From positions 62,001 through 126,000 of the forward strand of contig JAJQRF010000011.1 of the NCBI GenBank assembly GCA_021228405.1: a DNA stretch of 64,000 nucleotides, read 5' to 3'. Positions within the stretch are counted from its first letter, which is position 1; the number at the start of each line of letters is the position of its first letter. Below the pieces are notes generated by a model. It saw only the letters and a program-made list of their open reading frames with translations. It was not told the origin of the DNA and did no database searches. The stretch comes from Pyrinomonadaceae bacterium. Its GTDB lineage: Bacteria; Acidobacteriota; Blastocatellia; Pyrinomonadales; Pyrinomonadaceae. The translations under genes were made by a program, and so were the position numbers. Of this stretch, positions 42,948 to 51,964 are shown in pieces.

Positions 42948-44087
42948 CTATTTTCCCGTCAAAGCGTCACAGATTCTTTCCGCCGCGCGTCCGTCCCATA
43001 AAGGCGGAATTTTCGCGTCTTTTTTCTCGGAACTTTCCAAAATTTGAAAAGCGGTTTCTTTAATTCTTTCGGGATTCGTGCCGACCAAGACGTTTGTTCC
43101 CATTTCGATCGTGATCGGTCTTTCGGTGTTTTCGCGCAAAGTCAGACACGGAATCGAAAGCGCGGTCGTTTCTTCCTGCAATCCGCCCGAATCGGTCAAA
43201 ACCAGCTTTGCGCCCGAATAAAGATTCATAAAATCCAAATATCCGAGCGGTTCGATCAAGCGAATATTTGAATTTGCGACCTTTTCTGCAAAGCCGAATT
43301 TTTCGATATTTCCACGTGTTCGCGGGTGAACGGGAAAGATGACCGGCAGTTTTTCACCAACCGAGATCAACGCTTCGAGCAAACCGCTGAAAACCTCTTT
43401 TTCATCGACATTCGACGGGCGGTGAAGCGTCAGAACGGCGTATTCTTTACCGGTCAATCCTAAATCTTCGCGCGTTTTCGATTCCTTTGATTTTTCGAGA
43501 TTATAAAAAAGCGAGTCGATCATCACGTTTCCGACAAATTTTATTTTGTCGTCCGCACTACCTTCCTGTTTCAAATTTTCGTCCGCATCCGGCGAGGTCG
43601 TGAGCAGTAAATCCGAGATCGCATCGGTCAAAATGCGGTTGATCTCTTCGGGCATCGCCCGGTCACGGCTTCTCAAACCTGCTTCGACGTGCGCGATTTT
43701 TACGCCCAGTTTTGCACAAACAAGCGCACACGCGATCGTTGAATTGACATCGCCGACGACGAGAACCCAGTCGGGTTTTTCCCGCAAAACGATCGGCTCG
43801 AAAGACATCATAATTTTCGCCGTCTGAACCGCGTGCGAATGAGAGCCGACTTCGAGATGAAAATCGGGTTCCGGAATGCCGAGATCGCGAAAAAACGAAT
43901 CGGACATCGCTTCGTCGTAATGTTGCCCCGTGTGAACGATGAGCGGCTGAAACTCGTCTTCACGCCGCCGCATTTCACGAACGATCGGTGCGATCTTCAT
44001 AAAATTAGGGCGTGCGCCGACGATGTTTAAGACTTTCGATCTTCGATCTTCGATCTTTGATCTTTGATTATTATTTTCTGTTTCCAC
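42948..44087 (-). CDS. wecB: UDP-N-acetylglucosamine 2-epimerase (non-hydrolysing)
   Basis: Converts UDP-GlcNAc to UDP-ManNAc for surface polysaccharide. It has 379 residues. The typical start VLNIVGARPNFMKIAPI is at about 19; before it an odd stretch (NQRSKIEDRRSK) is encoded by a GATCTTCGATCTTTGATC simple repeat. Other motifs are HTGQHYDEAMSDSFF, VVGDVNSTIACAL, AHVEAGLRSRDRAMPEEINR and TDSGGLQEETTAL. The nucleotide-sugar dehydrogenase needed next is at 45230-46567. Confidence 0.95.
   Translation of the reverse strand: METENNNQRSKIEDRRSKVLNIVGARPNFMKIAPIVREMRRREDEFQPLIVHTGQHYDEAMSDSFFRDLGIPEPDFHLEVGSHSHAVQTAKIMMSFEPIVLREKPDWVLVVGDVNSTIACALVCAKLGVKIAHVEAGLRSRDRAMPEEINRILTDAISDLLLTTSPDADENLKQEGSADDKIKFVGNVMIDSLFYNLEKSKESKTREDLGLTGKEYAVLTLHRPSNVDEKEVFSGLLEALISVGEKLPVIFPVHPRTRGNIEKFGFAEKVANSNIRLIEPLGYLDFMNLYSGAKLVLTDSGGLQEETTALSIPCLTLRENTERPITIEMGTNVLVGTNPERIKETAFQILESSEKKDAKIPPLWDGRAAERICDALTGK
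44037..44068. repeat. Simple repeat, left flank of the four-helix gene
   Basis: Repeats of GATCTTCGATCTTTGATC type, in the wecB N-terminal codons. The inverted form AAGATCAAAGATCAAAGATC occurs on the other side of the four-helix-bundle gene at about 44474-44494. Confidence 0.8.
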
Positions 44088-44451
44088 GGATTGTTTCTGC
44101 TGCTTTTCGCAAGTATGAATTTAGTTTCGGTATCAGTTCATTGATGAGAGGCAAGAGTTTTTCGGTATTTTCCTGAGATAAAAGTTTTCTTTTGTAAGCG
44201 CGGCGCAACCAATGTCTTGTTTCATATAACGAGCCTCGCGCCATTCGTAAAAACCGTCGGTTATCTTGCGGAGTTCCGCGTCCGCGTCCTTCGGCGATAT
44301 TTGCGCCGATACTGTCGGCAGAGCGAATAATCTGTTTCCCAACCGTATCTTGAGCCAGATTATTCCATTTTATAACTATTTCCCAAATCTCATCCGTGAT
44401 TTTTTCGGAAAGTTTATAAATATCCGGATTTTCAAAGTTAGTCTTTTCCAT
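44071..44451 (-). CDS. Four-helix-bundle protein (23S rRNA intervening-sequence protein family)
   Basis: 126 residues. The phrases FENPDIYKLSEKITDEIWEI, QIIRSADSIGANIAEGRGRG and FLRMARGSLYETRHWLRRAY are diagnostic of this family, often first seen in rRNA intervening sequences but common as free-standing genes. It overlaps wecB by 17 bp and is flanked by inverted GATCTTTGATC repeats, as if inserted as a unit. Its biochemical role is unknown; some relatives are linked with diversity-generating retroelements, none of which is seen here. Confidence 0.9.
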   Translation of the reverse strand: MEKTNFENPDIYKLSEKITDEIWEIVIKWNNLAQDTVGKQIIRSADSIGANIAEGRGRGTPQDNRRFLRMARGSLYETRHWLRRAYKRKLLSQENTEKLLPLINELIPKLNSYLRKAAETIRGNRK

Positions 44452-44473
44452 AAATTCCCCAACTTATTAGTAA

Positions 44474-44494
44474 AAGATCAAAGATCAAAGATCA
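44474..44494. repeat. Simple repeat, right flank of the four-helix gene
   Basis: AAGATCAAAGATCAAAGATC, the inverted counterpart of 44037-44068. The two flanks bracket only the four-helix-bundle gene. Confidence 0.8.
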
Positions 44495-44498
44495 TAGG

Positions 44499-45101
44499 TC
44501 ACTTTTTCTTCTTGATTAATTTGAGAGGTTTCAGTTCAACTTTTGAATAAATATTTTTGAGCGGGATTTTGCAGTCTATCGAATCTAAGATCAATTTATC
44601 GTCCAGACTTTCCAACACTTCAAACGTCCATTTTCCGCCGCCGATTCTTGAATAATGCTCGACGCGAACGCGGTTTTGGGCGATCATCACGTAATCGCGC
44701 AAAGATTCGAGTTTGAAATAATCTTCCGCTTTATCGCCGCGGTCGCGGCTTTCGGTCGATTTCGATAAAACCTCGAAAATCACGAGCGGATTGAGCAAGG
44801 TCGTGCCGTTCGTGTCAAAATCTATCTCGTCGCAAACGACGCTGACATCGGGGTAAACGTAATGACCTTCGCGGATCAAAACCTTGATGTCGCTTCCGTG
44901 AACTTCGCAAGGTTTATCTTCAAGTTGATTTCCAACCGAACGGCTGACGTTTTGTGAGATCGTGCTGTGACTGCGCTTTACGCCAGCCATTTGAAAAATT
45001 TCGCCGTCCATAAATTCGTGTTTGCGTCTGGATTTTTCCTCAAACATCAGATATTCTTCGACGGTCATCGTTTTCTGTTTTTTGGCTAAGGCACGGCTCA
45101 T
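44499..45101 (-). CDS. Uma2-family putative endonuclease (DUF820)
   Basis: 200 residues from ATG 45101 (GGGA upstream; a start at 45119 is possible). The pattern TVEEYLMFEEKSRRKHEFMD, EVHGSDIKVLIREGHYVYPD, VSVVCDEIDFDTNGTTLL and NPLVIFEVLSKSTESRDRGD, KAEDYFKLESLRDYVMI is the PD-(D/E)XK-like Uma2 fold with Asp, Glu and Lys-like positions retained. Targets are unknown for this family, which is common in multicopy in cyanobacteria and Acidobacteriota. Confidence 0.9.
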   Translation of the reverse strand: MSRALAKKQKTMTVEEYLMFEEKSRRKHEFMDGEIFQMAGVKRSHSTISQNVSRSVGNQLEDKPCEVHGSDIKVLIREGHYVYPDVSVVCDEIDFDTNGTTLLNPLVIFEVLSKSTESRDRGDKAEDYFKLESLRDYVMIAQNRVRVEHYSRIGGGKWTFEVLESLDDKLILDSIDCKIPLKNIYSKVELKPLKLIKKKK

Positions 45102-45153
45102 ACTTTTTCCCGTAAACATTTTAACTCAATTCATTTGGACGGCAAAGTTTTTC

Positions 45154-45213
45154 TTTTATCAGAAAAAAGAGAAAACGCTGAAAACCTCTGATAAAAAAGG
45201 ATTCAGCGTTCTC
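45154..45213 (-). terminator. Interleaved hairpins, terminator region of the dehydrogenase gene
   Basis: Stem A is TTTTATCAGA (45154-45163) with TCTGATAAAA (45187-45196). Stem B is AACGCTGAA (45174-45182) with TTCAGCGTT (45202-45210). They overlap as A-B-A'-B', so they exclude each other or form a pseudoknot. On the minus strand stem B is followed by TTCTCTTTTTT, a terminator for 45230-46567. Confidence 0.7.
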
Positions 45214-45229
45214 TTAATTTTCGGTAAAA

Positions 45230-46567
45230 TTACAAGCGAATGATCTTTGCCTTGCTCGTTTCGCGCAAATCTTCCTTCAAAGCATTGCGCGTATCGACGA
45301 TGACTTTTGAAAGCTCGCAGACGCGTTTGTAATCAACGCCCGAATGCTCGGTGCAGATGACGATGCAATCGGCTGAAGTCAGTAATTCGTCGGTCAATTC
45401 CTGATTATAAAGCGGTTCGCCGTCGCCGATAGTGTAGGCGTGATCGAAAGTGACTTCGGGCACGAGCGCGTCGTGGTAGACGACTTCCGCGCCGCGTGAA
45501 CGAAGCAGATCGATGACCGAAAGCGCGGGCGATTCGCGCATATCGTCGATGTCTTTTTTATAAGCCACGCCGAGAATCAAAACTTTCGAGCCTTTGACCG
45601 CTTTTTCTTCGTCGTTCAAAGCATCGCGCACAAGCCCGCAAACGTATTTCGGCATTCCCGAATTGATCTGCTCGGCAAGCGTGATAAATTGCGAATCGAA
45701 ACCGTGCTGACGCGCTTTCCACGACAAGTAATGCGGGTCGAGCGGAATGCAGTGCCCGCCGATGCCCGGTCCCGGATAGAAAGGCATAAAGCCGAAAGGT
45801 TTGGTCGCGGCGGCGCGGACGACTTCCCAGGTGTCGATGCCGAGCGCATTGCAGACTTTCGCCATCTCGTTCGCCATTCCGATATTGATAGCGCGAAAAG
45901 TGTTTTCCCACAATTTACAGGCTTCGGCGACGCGTGCCGACGAAACCGCGTGAACTTCACCGACGATTTCCGCATAAAGCATCGCGGCAACCTCGGTCGA
46001 ATCTTTCCCGACTCCGCCGACGACCTTCGTGATGTTGTGCGTCAAAAACTGCGGATTGCCCGGATCGACGCGTTCGGGCGAAAATGCGAGCAGAAAATCT
46101 TCGTCGAGTTTGAAGCCTTTTTCCTCAAACATCGGCTGGAGAACTTCATCGGTCGTTCCGGGATAGGTCGTTGATTCTAAAATAATCAACTGACCTTTGC
46201 GCATATATTTTTGAATTTCCGCACCCGAAGCCAGAATGTAAGACATATCGGGGTCTTTCGTTTTCCGAAGCGGTGTCGGAACGCAGATGATGATAACGTC
46301 GCATTCCGAAAGTTTTGAGAAATCGGTCGTTGCGGTGAGTTTGCCGTCAGCCAGACATTTGCGCACGTTTTCCGAAGGAACGTCAACGATATACGATTCG
46401 CCGTTGTTGATCGCATCGGCTTTCTTCGTGTCAACCTCGAAACCGATGCCCCGAAAGCCTTTCAAGCAAAATTCGACAATTAAAGGAAGCCCGACGTAAC
46501 CGAGTCCGATGACCCCGATCACGGCTTTTTTTTCCGCAATAAGATTTTTAAGTTCGTCCTTAATCAT
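45230..46567 (-). CDS. Nucleotide-sugar dehydrogenase (UDP-GlcNAc/UDP-ManNAc 6-dehydrogenase type)
   Basis: 445 residues. NAD-binding GLGYVGLPLIVEF at about 20-35, ESTTYPGTTDEVLQP, SPERVDPGN, and the catalytic Cys in PGPGIGGHCIPLDP. The family oxidises C6 of a UDP-sugar to the uronic acid. Sequence style resembles WbpA and WecC rather than UDP-glucose dehydrogenase. With the adjacent 2-epimerase it could make UDP-ManNAcA. Ends in the hairpin region above. Confidence 0.92.
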   Translation of the reverse strand: MIKDELKNLIAEKKAVIGVIGLGYVGLPLIVEFCLKGFRGIGFEVDTKKADAINNGESYIVDVPSENVRKCLADGKLTATTDFSKLSECDVIIICVPTPLRKTKDPDMSYILASGAEIQKYMRKGQLIILESTTYPGTTDEVLQPMFEEKGFKLDEDFLLAFSPERVDPGNPQFLTHNITKVVGGVGKDSTEVAAMLYAEIVGEVHAVSSARVAEACKLWENTFRAINIGMANEMAKVCNALGIDTWEVVRAAATKPFGFMPFYPGPGIGGHCIPLDPHYLSWKARQHGFDSQFITLAEQINSGMPKYVCGLVRDALNDEEKAVKGSKVLILGVAYKKDIDDMRESPALSVIDLLRSRGAEVVYHDALVPEVTFDHAYTIGDGEPLYNQELTDELLTSADCIVICTEHSGVDYKRVCELSKVIVDTRNALKEDLRETSKAKIIRL

Positions 46568-46788
46568 TTTTTATATGTTTGATTACAAAAGATTTTCCAT
46601 TCTGAATTAAGTATTTCGGAGAGTTTTTTCCGAAATGATTAGACTAAGTTAAGCCTCTTTGATAGTCAAGAATGTAAACATTTATTAATTCTTTTGTGCT
46701 ACAATGTTTTGGCGTTTGAAGTTCAAATCATCCGCTTTTCACACTTTCCTTATCAAACTTAACTTTGCACCAATCTTTAAGAGTTCAT

Positions 46789-48006
46789 ATGAGTTTTGAA
46801 ATAAATTCAACCAATCCGGTTGTCAAAGCAATTATCGAAGGAACCGCGCCGCGTCCGGCACAGCTTGCCGCCGCCCGCGGAATGCTGCCGATCTCTGCAA
46901 CCGATCTGCTCGAAGTTCTGGTCGGCGTGGCGCGGGGAAACGATTCCGAATTAGCGAAGATCGCCCAGCAAACGCTGGTCGCCCAAGACATCAACGACAT
47001 CAAAAATTCCTTCAATTCGGATGAAATTGCGCCGCAGGTTTTGGGTTATTTTGTCGAAAAGGATTTTTTTCCGAAGGAAGTTCAGGAAATTGCGATTGCC
47101 AATAAAAAAACGCCGCGACCTTCGCTTGTAGAATTTGCGCAAAACACGCGTCACGGCGAATTGCTCGAACTTGTTTCGCTCAATCAACAGCTTCTGATCC
47201 AAACGCCCGAACTCATCGAGGCAATCGTTTCCAACCCGCACCGCACCGCCGAAGCCGAACGCCGCGCCGCCGAAACGAAACGCGAATTTTTTGAAAAGGA
47301 ACGCGGTGCACAGCAGATCGCCAACGAACTGCGCGCGCAGGGCAAGGAAGCCGCCGCCGAATTTATCGAAGCCGCCGAAGTCGCGCAAGAGTTTGAAGAC
47401 TCGAGCCTGAGTTTGGATGATGCGGTCTTTCTCGCCGAATTTATCGAAGTTCCCGATTCGGAAGTCGATGATTCGTGGCTCGGACTCGATTATCTCGAAG
47501 ACATTTTCGAGGAAACCGAAGAACAGCGTCTGGCGATCGTCAACAAGATCATCGGCGAAATGAAAGGCGACGGCGACGAAATTACGAGCGAGCGCGAATC
47601 GATGGTCAGCCGCATTTTGAAGATGGGTATGAAGGGTCGCGTCAAACTCGCGGCAAAAGGCGACCGCGAAGCCCGCAACATTCTCATCCGTGACCCGAAC
47701 CGCATCGTCGCGCAAGCCGTGATCGGCAATGCGCGCATCACCGAACAGGAAGTCGAAAAGATCGCTTCGATGCGCACCGTTCCCGAAGACGTTCTGCGCC
47801 TGATCGCCATCAACCGGAACTGGACGCGAAATTATATGATTATGCACAAACTCGCCCAAAATCCGCGCACGCCGATTGCTAACGTAATGACGATCCTGAC
47901 GCGTTTACAGCTTCGTGACCTTGCCGCGCTTTCCAAAAACCGTAATGTTTCCGATGCCGTCCGCCGTCAGGCTTTACGTCTTGCACAAGCCCGAACAGGA
48001 CGATAG
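46789..48006 (+). CDS. Conserved helical-repeat protein, function unknown
   Basis: 405 residues from ATG 46789 (MSFEINSTNPVVKAIIEG). Helical throughout, with HEAT-like units (GDREARNILIRDPNRIVAQA, VIGNARITEQEVEKIASMRT, VPEDVLRLIAINRNWTRNYM) and an acidic middle. No signal peptide; a cytoplasmic scaffold or regulator is possible. The 221-bp gap before it has one promoter-like word (TACAAT near 46699). I do not recognise a named family. Confidence 0.75.
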   Translation: MSFEINSTNPVVKAIIEGTAPRPAQLAAARGMLPISATDLLEVLVGVARGNDSELAKIAQQTLVAQDINDIKNSFNSDEIAPQVLGYFVEKDFFPKEVQEIAIANKKTPRPSLVEFAQNTRHGELLELVSLNQQLLIQTPELIEAIVSNPHRTAEAERRAAETKREFFEKERGAQQIANELRAQGKEAAAEFIEAAEVAQEFEDSSLSLDDAVFLAEFIEVPDSEVDDSWLGLDYLEDIFEETEEQRLAIVNKIIGEMKGDGDEITSERESMVSRILKMGMKGRVKLAAKGDREARNILIRDPNRIVAQAVIGNARITEQEVEKIASMRTVPEDVLRLIAINRNWTRNYMIMHKLAQNPRTPIANVMTILTRLQLRDLAALSKNRNVSDAVRRQALRLAQARTGR

Positions 48007-48026
48007 TTATTCATTTCAAAAAAAAA

Positions 48027-48059
48027 GAAAGTGCGGAGATTTCTTCGCACTTTCTTTTT
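48027..48059. terminator. Bidirectional terminator between convergent genes
   Basis: GAAAGTGCG (48027-48035) pairs with CGCACTTTC (48046-48054); TTTTT follows on the plus strand and the bases before it are AAAAAA, so it can serve both 46789-48006 and 48095-48760. Confidence 0.88.
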
Positions 48060-48094
48060 GCCGCCGTGTTTTCCCTTCGTTCGTTCCGTTTGAA

Positions 48095-48760
48095 TCATTT
48101 TGCGGTCGTCGCCGTTAAAATCGCTTCGGCAACTTTTTCGATCATTGGCGAAATAACGTCTTCGCCGTCCGAGTTTGCTTTTGCTTTTAATGAATTGCTG
48201 ACTTTCACCGCACCGCCTTCAGCTGAAACGAGTGCGTATTCGAGCGTGAAGGTATCTTTCGATTTCGTGTTTGAAGACATATTTGCCGCCGAGTAGAGCG
48301 CGCCCTGCGCAACCTGTCCGGCAACCTGTCCCGCGACGTTGCCGCCTACGCCCGCCAGCGGTGTCGCACTTGCCAAAACCGGCGCGATCTTTTTGAACAT
48401 CCCGAAACCGCCGCTGCTTTTCTTCTGGGTGACGGCAATACTCAGGATGTAATTACAGCCTTTTTCCTGCGCTTCGTTCGCTAAAGCCGATGCCAGTTTC
48501 GCTTCGAGCGGCACGAGTTCGATGTTTGAGCCTTGCAGATATTGGCTGACCAGATCGCGGATGCCTGCCGACATCATTGCACCGTCAACACCTTCGGAAA
48601 ACTGTCCTTTCGGAAGCGGAACGCCGATGCGCACCGCCTGCGCCACTTCCGGCGCGGCTTCGGGTTTCTGCAAAACTTCCTGCGCGAAAAGCGAAGTTGC
48701 CGAAAAAATTGCGAATAAAAGTGTAAAAAAGCCGATTGCTCTGATTGATAAGTTTCTCAT
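48095..48760 (-). CDS. Secreted protein, function unknown
   Basis: 221 residues with a signal peptide (FFTLLFAIFSATSLFAQ). Mature part begins VLQKPEAAPEVAQAVRIGVP; later EAQEKGCNYILSIAVTQKK suggests a strand-rich fold of the kind seen in lipoproteins that sense or bind, and a Gly/Ala run (AGVGGNVAGQVAGQVAQG) follows. Pattern of NYILSI resembles CsgG-like folds only vaguely. No motif is diagnostic. Confidence 0.65.
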   Translation of the reverse strand: MRNLSIRAIGFFTLLFAIFSATSLFAQEVLQKPEAAPEVAQAVRIGVPLPKGQFSEGVDGAMMSAGIRDLVSQYLQGSNIELVPLEAKLASALANEAQEKGCNYILSIAVTQKKSSGGFGMFKKIAPVLASATPLAGVGGNVAGQVAGQVAQGALYSAANMSSNTKSKDTFTLEYALVSAEGGAVKVSNSLKAKANSDGEDVISPMIEKVAEAILTATTAK

Positions 48761-48911
48761 TATGATTCCTCTTTTGTTATAAAATCTCCGGCTCGCAAGC
48801 CTTCCTGTTTATCTAACGCGTCGAAGAATCGGAAAAAGTATCAGGCGGAAATAAAAAATCCTGCACGATATTTTTATTTCCGCCCGGCGGTTTATTTTTC
48901 GGCTGTTTTAC

Positions 48912-49547
48912 TTAAAATATTTCACGCCATTCGAGGGCTTGCAGATTATATTTTCCCCATTTCAGAATTTTTCCGATGGGCAGGTTATTTCCCGAAACGC
49001 GAATTGCGAGTAATGCCCCGTAACCGCTTGCAGGTTTCGGATCGAGCCACCAACCCGCGCTTGCGTCCCAGACCTTTAATTGACGGTTCGCCGTTTCGAT
49101 GGCGCAACCTTCGTGATAGATCAGATCGTCATTGACCCACGGAAGCGGTTCGTTTCCCTCGTTCCAGCTGTTCGTCCATTGACTGATCGCCACCTCGGAA
49201 AATTTTTGCACCACCTGAACGCGGTAGGTTTTGACGTTTCGCACCCTGAAAACTTCGTGCGAGATCGCCGCCAGCGCGCCGCAGTCGAGCGTGTCCCGGC
49301 GCACGGCTTCGCACCAGAAGATCGGGAAAGCCGATGCGCCCCATTTGAATCTTTGCCTCAGCCAGCGCGGTCCCGTGTAAAGACAATCGCCGTTAAGCTC
49401 GGAGAAATCCGTCGCCGTTATCCATTCGCGCGCGATCTCACAGCAAATTTTTCCGTGATGCGAAATCTGCGAAGGCTGCCAGTATTTCCATTTATCGAAA
49501 ACACGCTTTTTCTCAAAAGCCGGAACGGCTTTTGCTACACTGCTCAT
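48912..49547 (-). CDS. Transglutaminase-like protein in a small biosynthetic-type locus
   Basis: 211 residues from ATG 49547; an upstream start would overlap the fusion gene. A Cys-His-Asp set typical of transglutaminase/papain-like folds may be Cys89 (LDCGALAAISHEVF), His145 (LIYHEGCAIE) and Asp161 (LKVWDASAGWW). The order and spacing fit, but I do not know the family and the assignment is tentative. It follows the ATP-grasp/decarboxylase gene by 22 bp and is probably in the same transcript. Confidence 0.6.
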   Translation of the reverse strand: MSSVAKAVPAFEKKRVFDKWKYWQPSQISHHGKICCEIAREWITATDFSELNGDCLYTGPRWLRQRFKWGASAFPIFWCEAVRRDTLDCGALAAISHEVFRVRNVKTYRVQVVQKFSEVAISQWTNSWNEGNEPLPWVNDDLIYHEGCAIETANRQLKVWDASAGWWLDPKPASGYGALLAIRVSGNNLPIGKILKWGKYNLQALEWREIF

Positions 49548-49569
49548 TTCTAAATTTATTAAGTTATTA

Positions 49570-51837
49570 CTACCCGCGTCCAAATACATAGCTCATACTC
49601 CTATCGTAAGCACCCGCGTCGCAGAAGACCAAAATATCGCCAACCTGCGCGTTTTCGGGTAATTCAACATTTGAAGCGACAATATCGTGTTCCATACACA
49701 ATCTGCCTAAAAGTCTTGTTTTCCCTCTGCTGAGAGATTTCCAACTGCCGTTTTCCGCGTTTTGATACAAAATCCGGTGCGGAAAAAAGAAATACATCGG
49801 AAGTTCGGCAATCGAACCGTCAACGACGGCTTCCGTAACGGTTTCGGCGGAATTGCGAAGTTCCAAAATCTGCATCGCAACCGCCATCGTCGGCTGTGCC
49901 AGAGCTTTGCCGGGTTCGGAGATTATCCGCCTCACGTTCGGCAAAAACTCGGGAATCAGCGCGATCGCTTTTTTGAAGTTTTCGGCTGAATCCTTTTGCA
50001 AATCTTCGGGAAACCAACCGCCGCCGATGTCCAGAATCTCGATCAATCTGCCCGTTAAAGCCTCAATCGAATTGCACCAGCGCAACATCGATTCAAACAG
50101 ATGCCACCAGTGCCCGACTCCGACATTACTGCTCGCCATATGAAAATGAACGGCGAATTTATATTTTTTCGGAATCCTGCGCACGGCTTCGATCAGTTTT
50201 TCAAAAACCTCGGGCGTATCGATCGGAATTCCGAAGCGCGAACGCACGTTCGGAGTGCGCAGACGCACGCCGAGAAAATTCGTTCTTGTTTTACCGTTTT
50301 CGAGTTTTTCGAGAACCTGTTCGAGTTCTTCGATCGAATCGCAGAAAATGCTGTAAAACTTGCCTTCGGGCAAAATTTCCTGCCGCCACCACTTGCCCGG
50401 ACCGTTTAAGATGAGTTGTTCGGGTTTGAAACCGATCTGAATCGCTTTTTTGACTTCCAGAATACTGATGGTTTCGGCAAGAAATCCCGAATCAAGCGCA
50501 AGCTTTATCAGGCGTTCGTCGGGATTCGTCTTGATGCTGTAAGCGTTTGTGACGTTCAGTTCGTCCGAACTGAGTTCTTTGACCAGTTCGCTCGCGCTCC
50601 GAAAATTTCCGCTCGCCGTATTTTCGAGGAACAAGCTCGCAGGAGTTTGCATTTCGTGCAGATCGAAACTGTCGAGATCGTCGATAAAACTCGCCGGAAC
50701 TTTCGGCGCGTTGAAAAAAGTTTTCCCGTTTTCTTCCGTAATTTCCTCGTTGAAAATATCGGTTTTATGTAAGCGGCTCGCAAATTGGATCAAGCCCGAC
50801 GGATGTTTCAACGAATGTCCGATCTCTCCGCCCAAAGGTTCGGGAAGCGGCGAAAGCGGATATTCCGAACGAACCGGGATTTCCATCACGACGCGCGTAA
50901 ATTCTTCCGCCAAAACAGGCGAAATCTGCTGACGAACTCCGGTTGCGCCTTCGACCAGAATCGCGGGCATATTTCTGCCCGTGATCGTTGAACCGTGAAT
51001 CCAAGCCGGAAAACGCGGATTTATTTCCAAAAGCCAAAGCTGATTGTCCGCATCGCGCACCATTTCAAGTTCTGCACCGCCCGTCCAATCGAGTTTGCGG
51101 ATAATTTCACGCAGAGGACGCAGAAAATCTTCTTCGACTTCGGAAATATCGCCCGCCCACGTCTTGCTTAATTCGGTCAGATCGCGTTTCCGCATCCGCA
51201 CACAATCAAGCAATTTGCCCCTGTAAGCGGAGAGCGCAATCGATTCTTCATAACCCGAAACGTGCGTTTGTAAAAATAATTTCTCGGTCGCCCAGGCTTT
51301 CGATAAAATCCGCCGTCTTTCTTCAAACTCCATCCAGTTTCCGGCTCTGACGGCTTCGTAATAAGGACCTTTGAGCCAAACCTTCCAGTCGTGCTGACGG
51401 CAAAAAGCGTGTAAATCCCAATCGGAAATCTCCGTTGTGACAAACGTCGGAATCTTTACGGGCAAACCTTCGTGCGCGGAGATCGCAGGCTTTGCGATCT
51501 GTTCCAGAGCCGCCGCCGCCGGGGTCAGCAGATTTGGATGACCGTCGGGGAAAACGCGCGCAAACCACATTATTTCGAGATCGATGCTCGAAATCCAGAG
51601 TGCGCCCGAATCTAAAACTTTTCTTATCTCTTCGGCGTGTGTCGTTAAGTTTATCTCTTCCCACGGACGCTGGAGCCAGATGTCGTCAAAATCCTTCCAA
51701 TGAATCCCCGAACAGCGATTTGAGTATTCGACCCCGATGAGTTTTGCGCCCGGAAACGCGGTGCGGAGAGAACGGGCGATGCCAACACCCGGTTGCGGGT
51801 TAGTCCCGCTGTAAAGTCCGCTGATATAAATTTTCAT
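49570..51837 (-). CDS. ATP-grasp ligase fused to PLP-dependent decarboxylase
   Basis: 755 residues from ATG 51837. Residues about 1-350 are an ATP-grasp domain (the acidic site is in GGAELEMVRDADNQLWLLEI and NPRFPAWIHG). Residues about 385-750 are a fold-III PLP decarboxylase of the DAP/ornithine group: Lys436 in AYSIKTNP, VHFHMASSNVG, LDIGGGWFPED, ISEPGKAL, and LCMEHDIVASN. The two activities in one chain suggest decarboxylation or binding of an amino acid and ATP-driven amide formation. A degenerate direct repeat of ACTACCCTT lies just before the start. Confidence 0.85.
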   Translation of the reverse strand: MKIYISGLYSGTNPQPGVGIARSLRTAFPGAKLIGVEYSNRCSGIHWKDFDDIWLQRPWEEINLTTHAEEIRKVLDSGALWISSIDLEIMWFARVFPDGHPNLLTPAAAALEQIAKPAISAHEGLPVKIPTFVTTEISDWDLHAFCRQHDWKVWLKGPYYEAVRAGNWMEFEERRRILSKAWATEKLFLQTHVSGYEESIALSAYRGKLLDCVRMRKRDLTELSKTWAGDISEVEEDFLRPLREIIRKLDWTGGAELEMVRDADNQLWLLEINPRFPAWIHGSTITGRNMPAILVEGATGVRQQISPVLAEEFTRVVMEIPVRSEYPLSPLPEPLGGEIGHSLKHPSGLIQFASRLHKTDIFNEEITEENGKTFFNAPKVPASFIDDLDSFDLHEMQTPASLFLENTASGNFRSASELVKELSSDELNVTNAYSIKTNPDERLIKLALDSGFLAETISILEVKKAIQIGFKPEQLILNGPGKWWRQEILPEGKFYSIFCDSIEELEQVLEKLENGKTRTNFLGVRLRTPNVRSRFGIPIDTPEVFEKLIEAVRRIPKKYKFAVHFHMASSNVGVGHWWHLFESMLRWCNSIEALTGRLIEILDIGGGWFPEDLQKDSAENFKKAIALIPEFLPNVRRIISEPGKALAQPTMAVAMQILELRNSAETVTEAVVDGSIAELPMYFFFPHRILYQNAENGSWKSLSRGKTRLLGRLCMEHDIVASNVELPENAQVGDILVFCDAGAYDRSMSYVFGRG

Positions 51838-51964
51838 ACTACCCTTGTTCTTGTTACTACCCTTAAAAGTTTCGCTTTTAACTTGTTCTCGCATTTTCAA
51901 TTTGCGTTAATTTAATTAAATAGATTCCAATTAACCGCCTTGCTTTGCATATTAAATAATAATT

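Noticed and set aside
44071-44451. 23S rRNA intervening sequence
   Set aside because: The encoded protein belongs to that family, but no rRNA sequence is present on either side.
47490-47859. Long opposite-strand frames over 46789-48006 and over many other genes
   Set aside because: They have compositionally odd, Arg/Phe-rich products without motifs and mirror codon bias of the real gene on the other strand.
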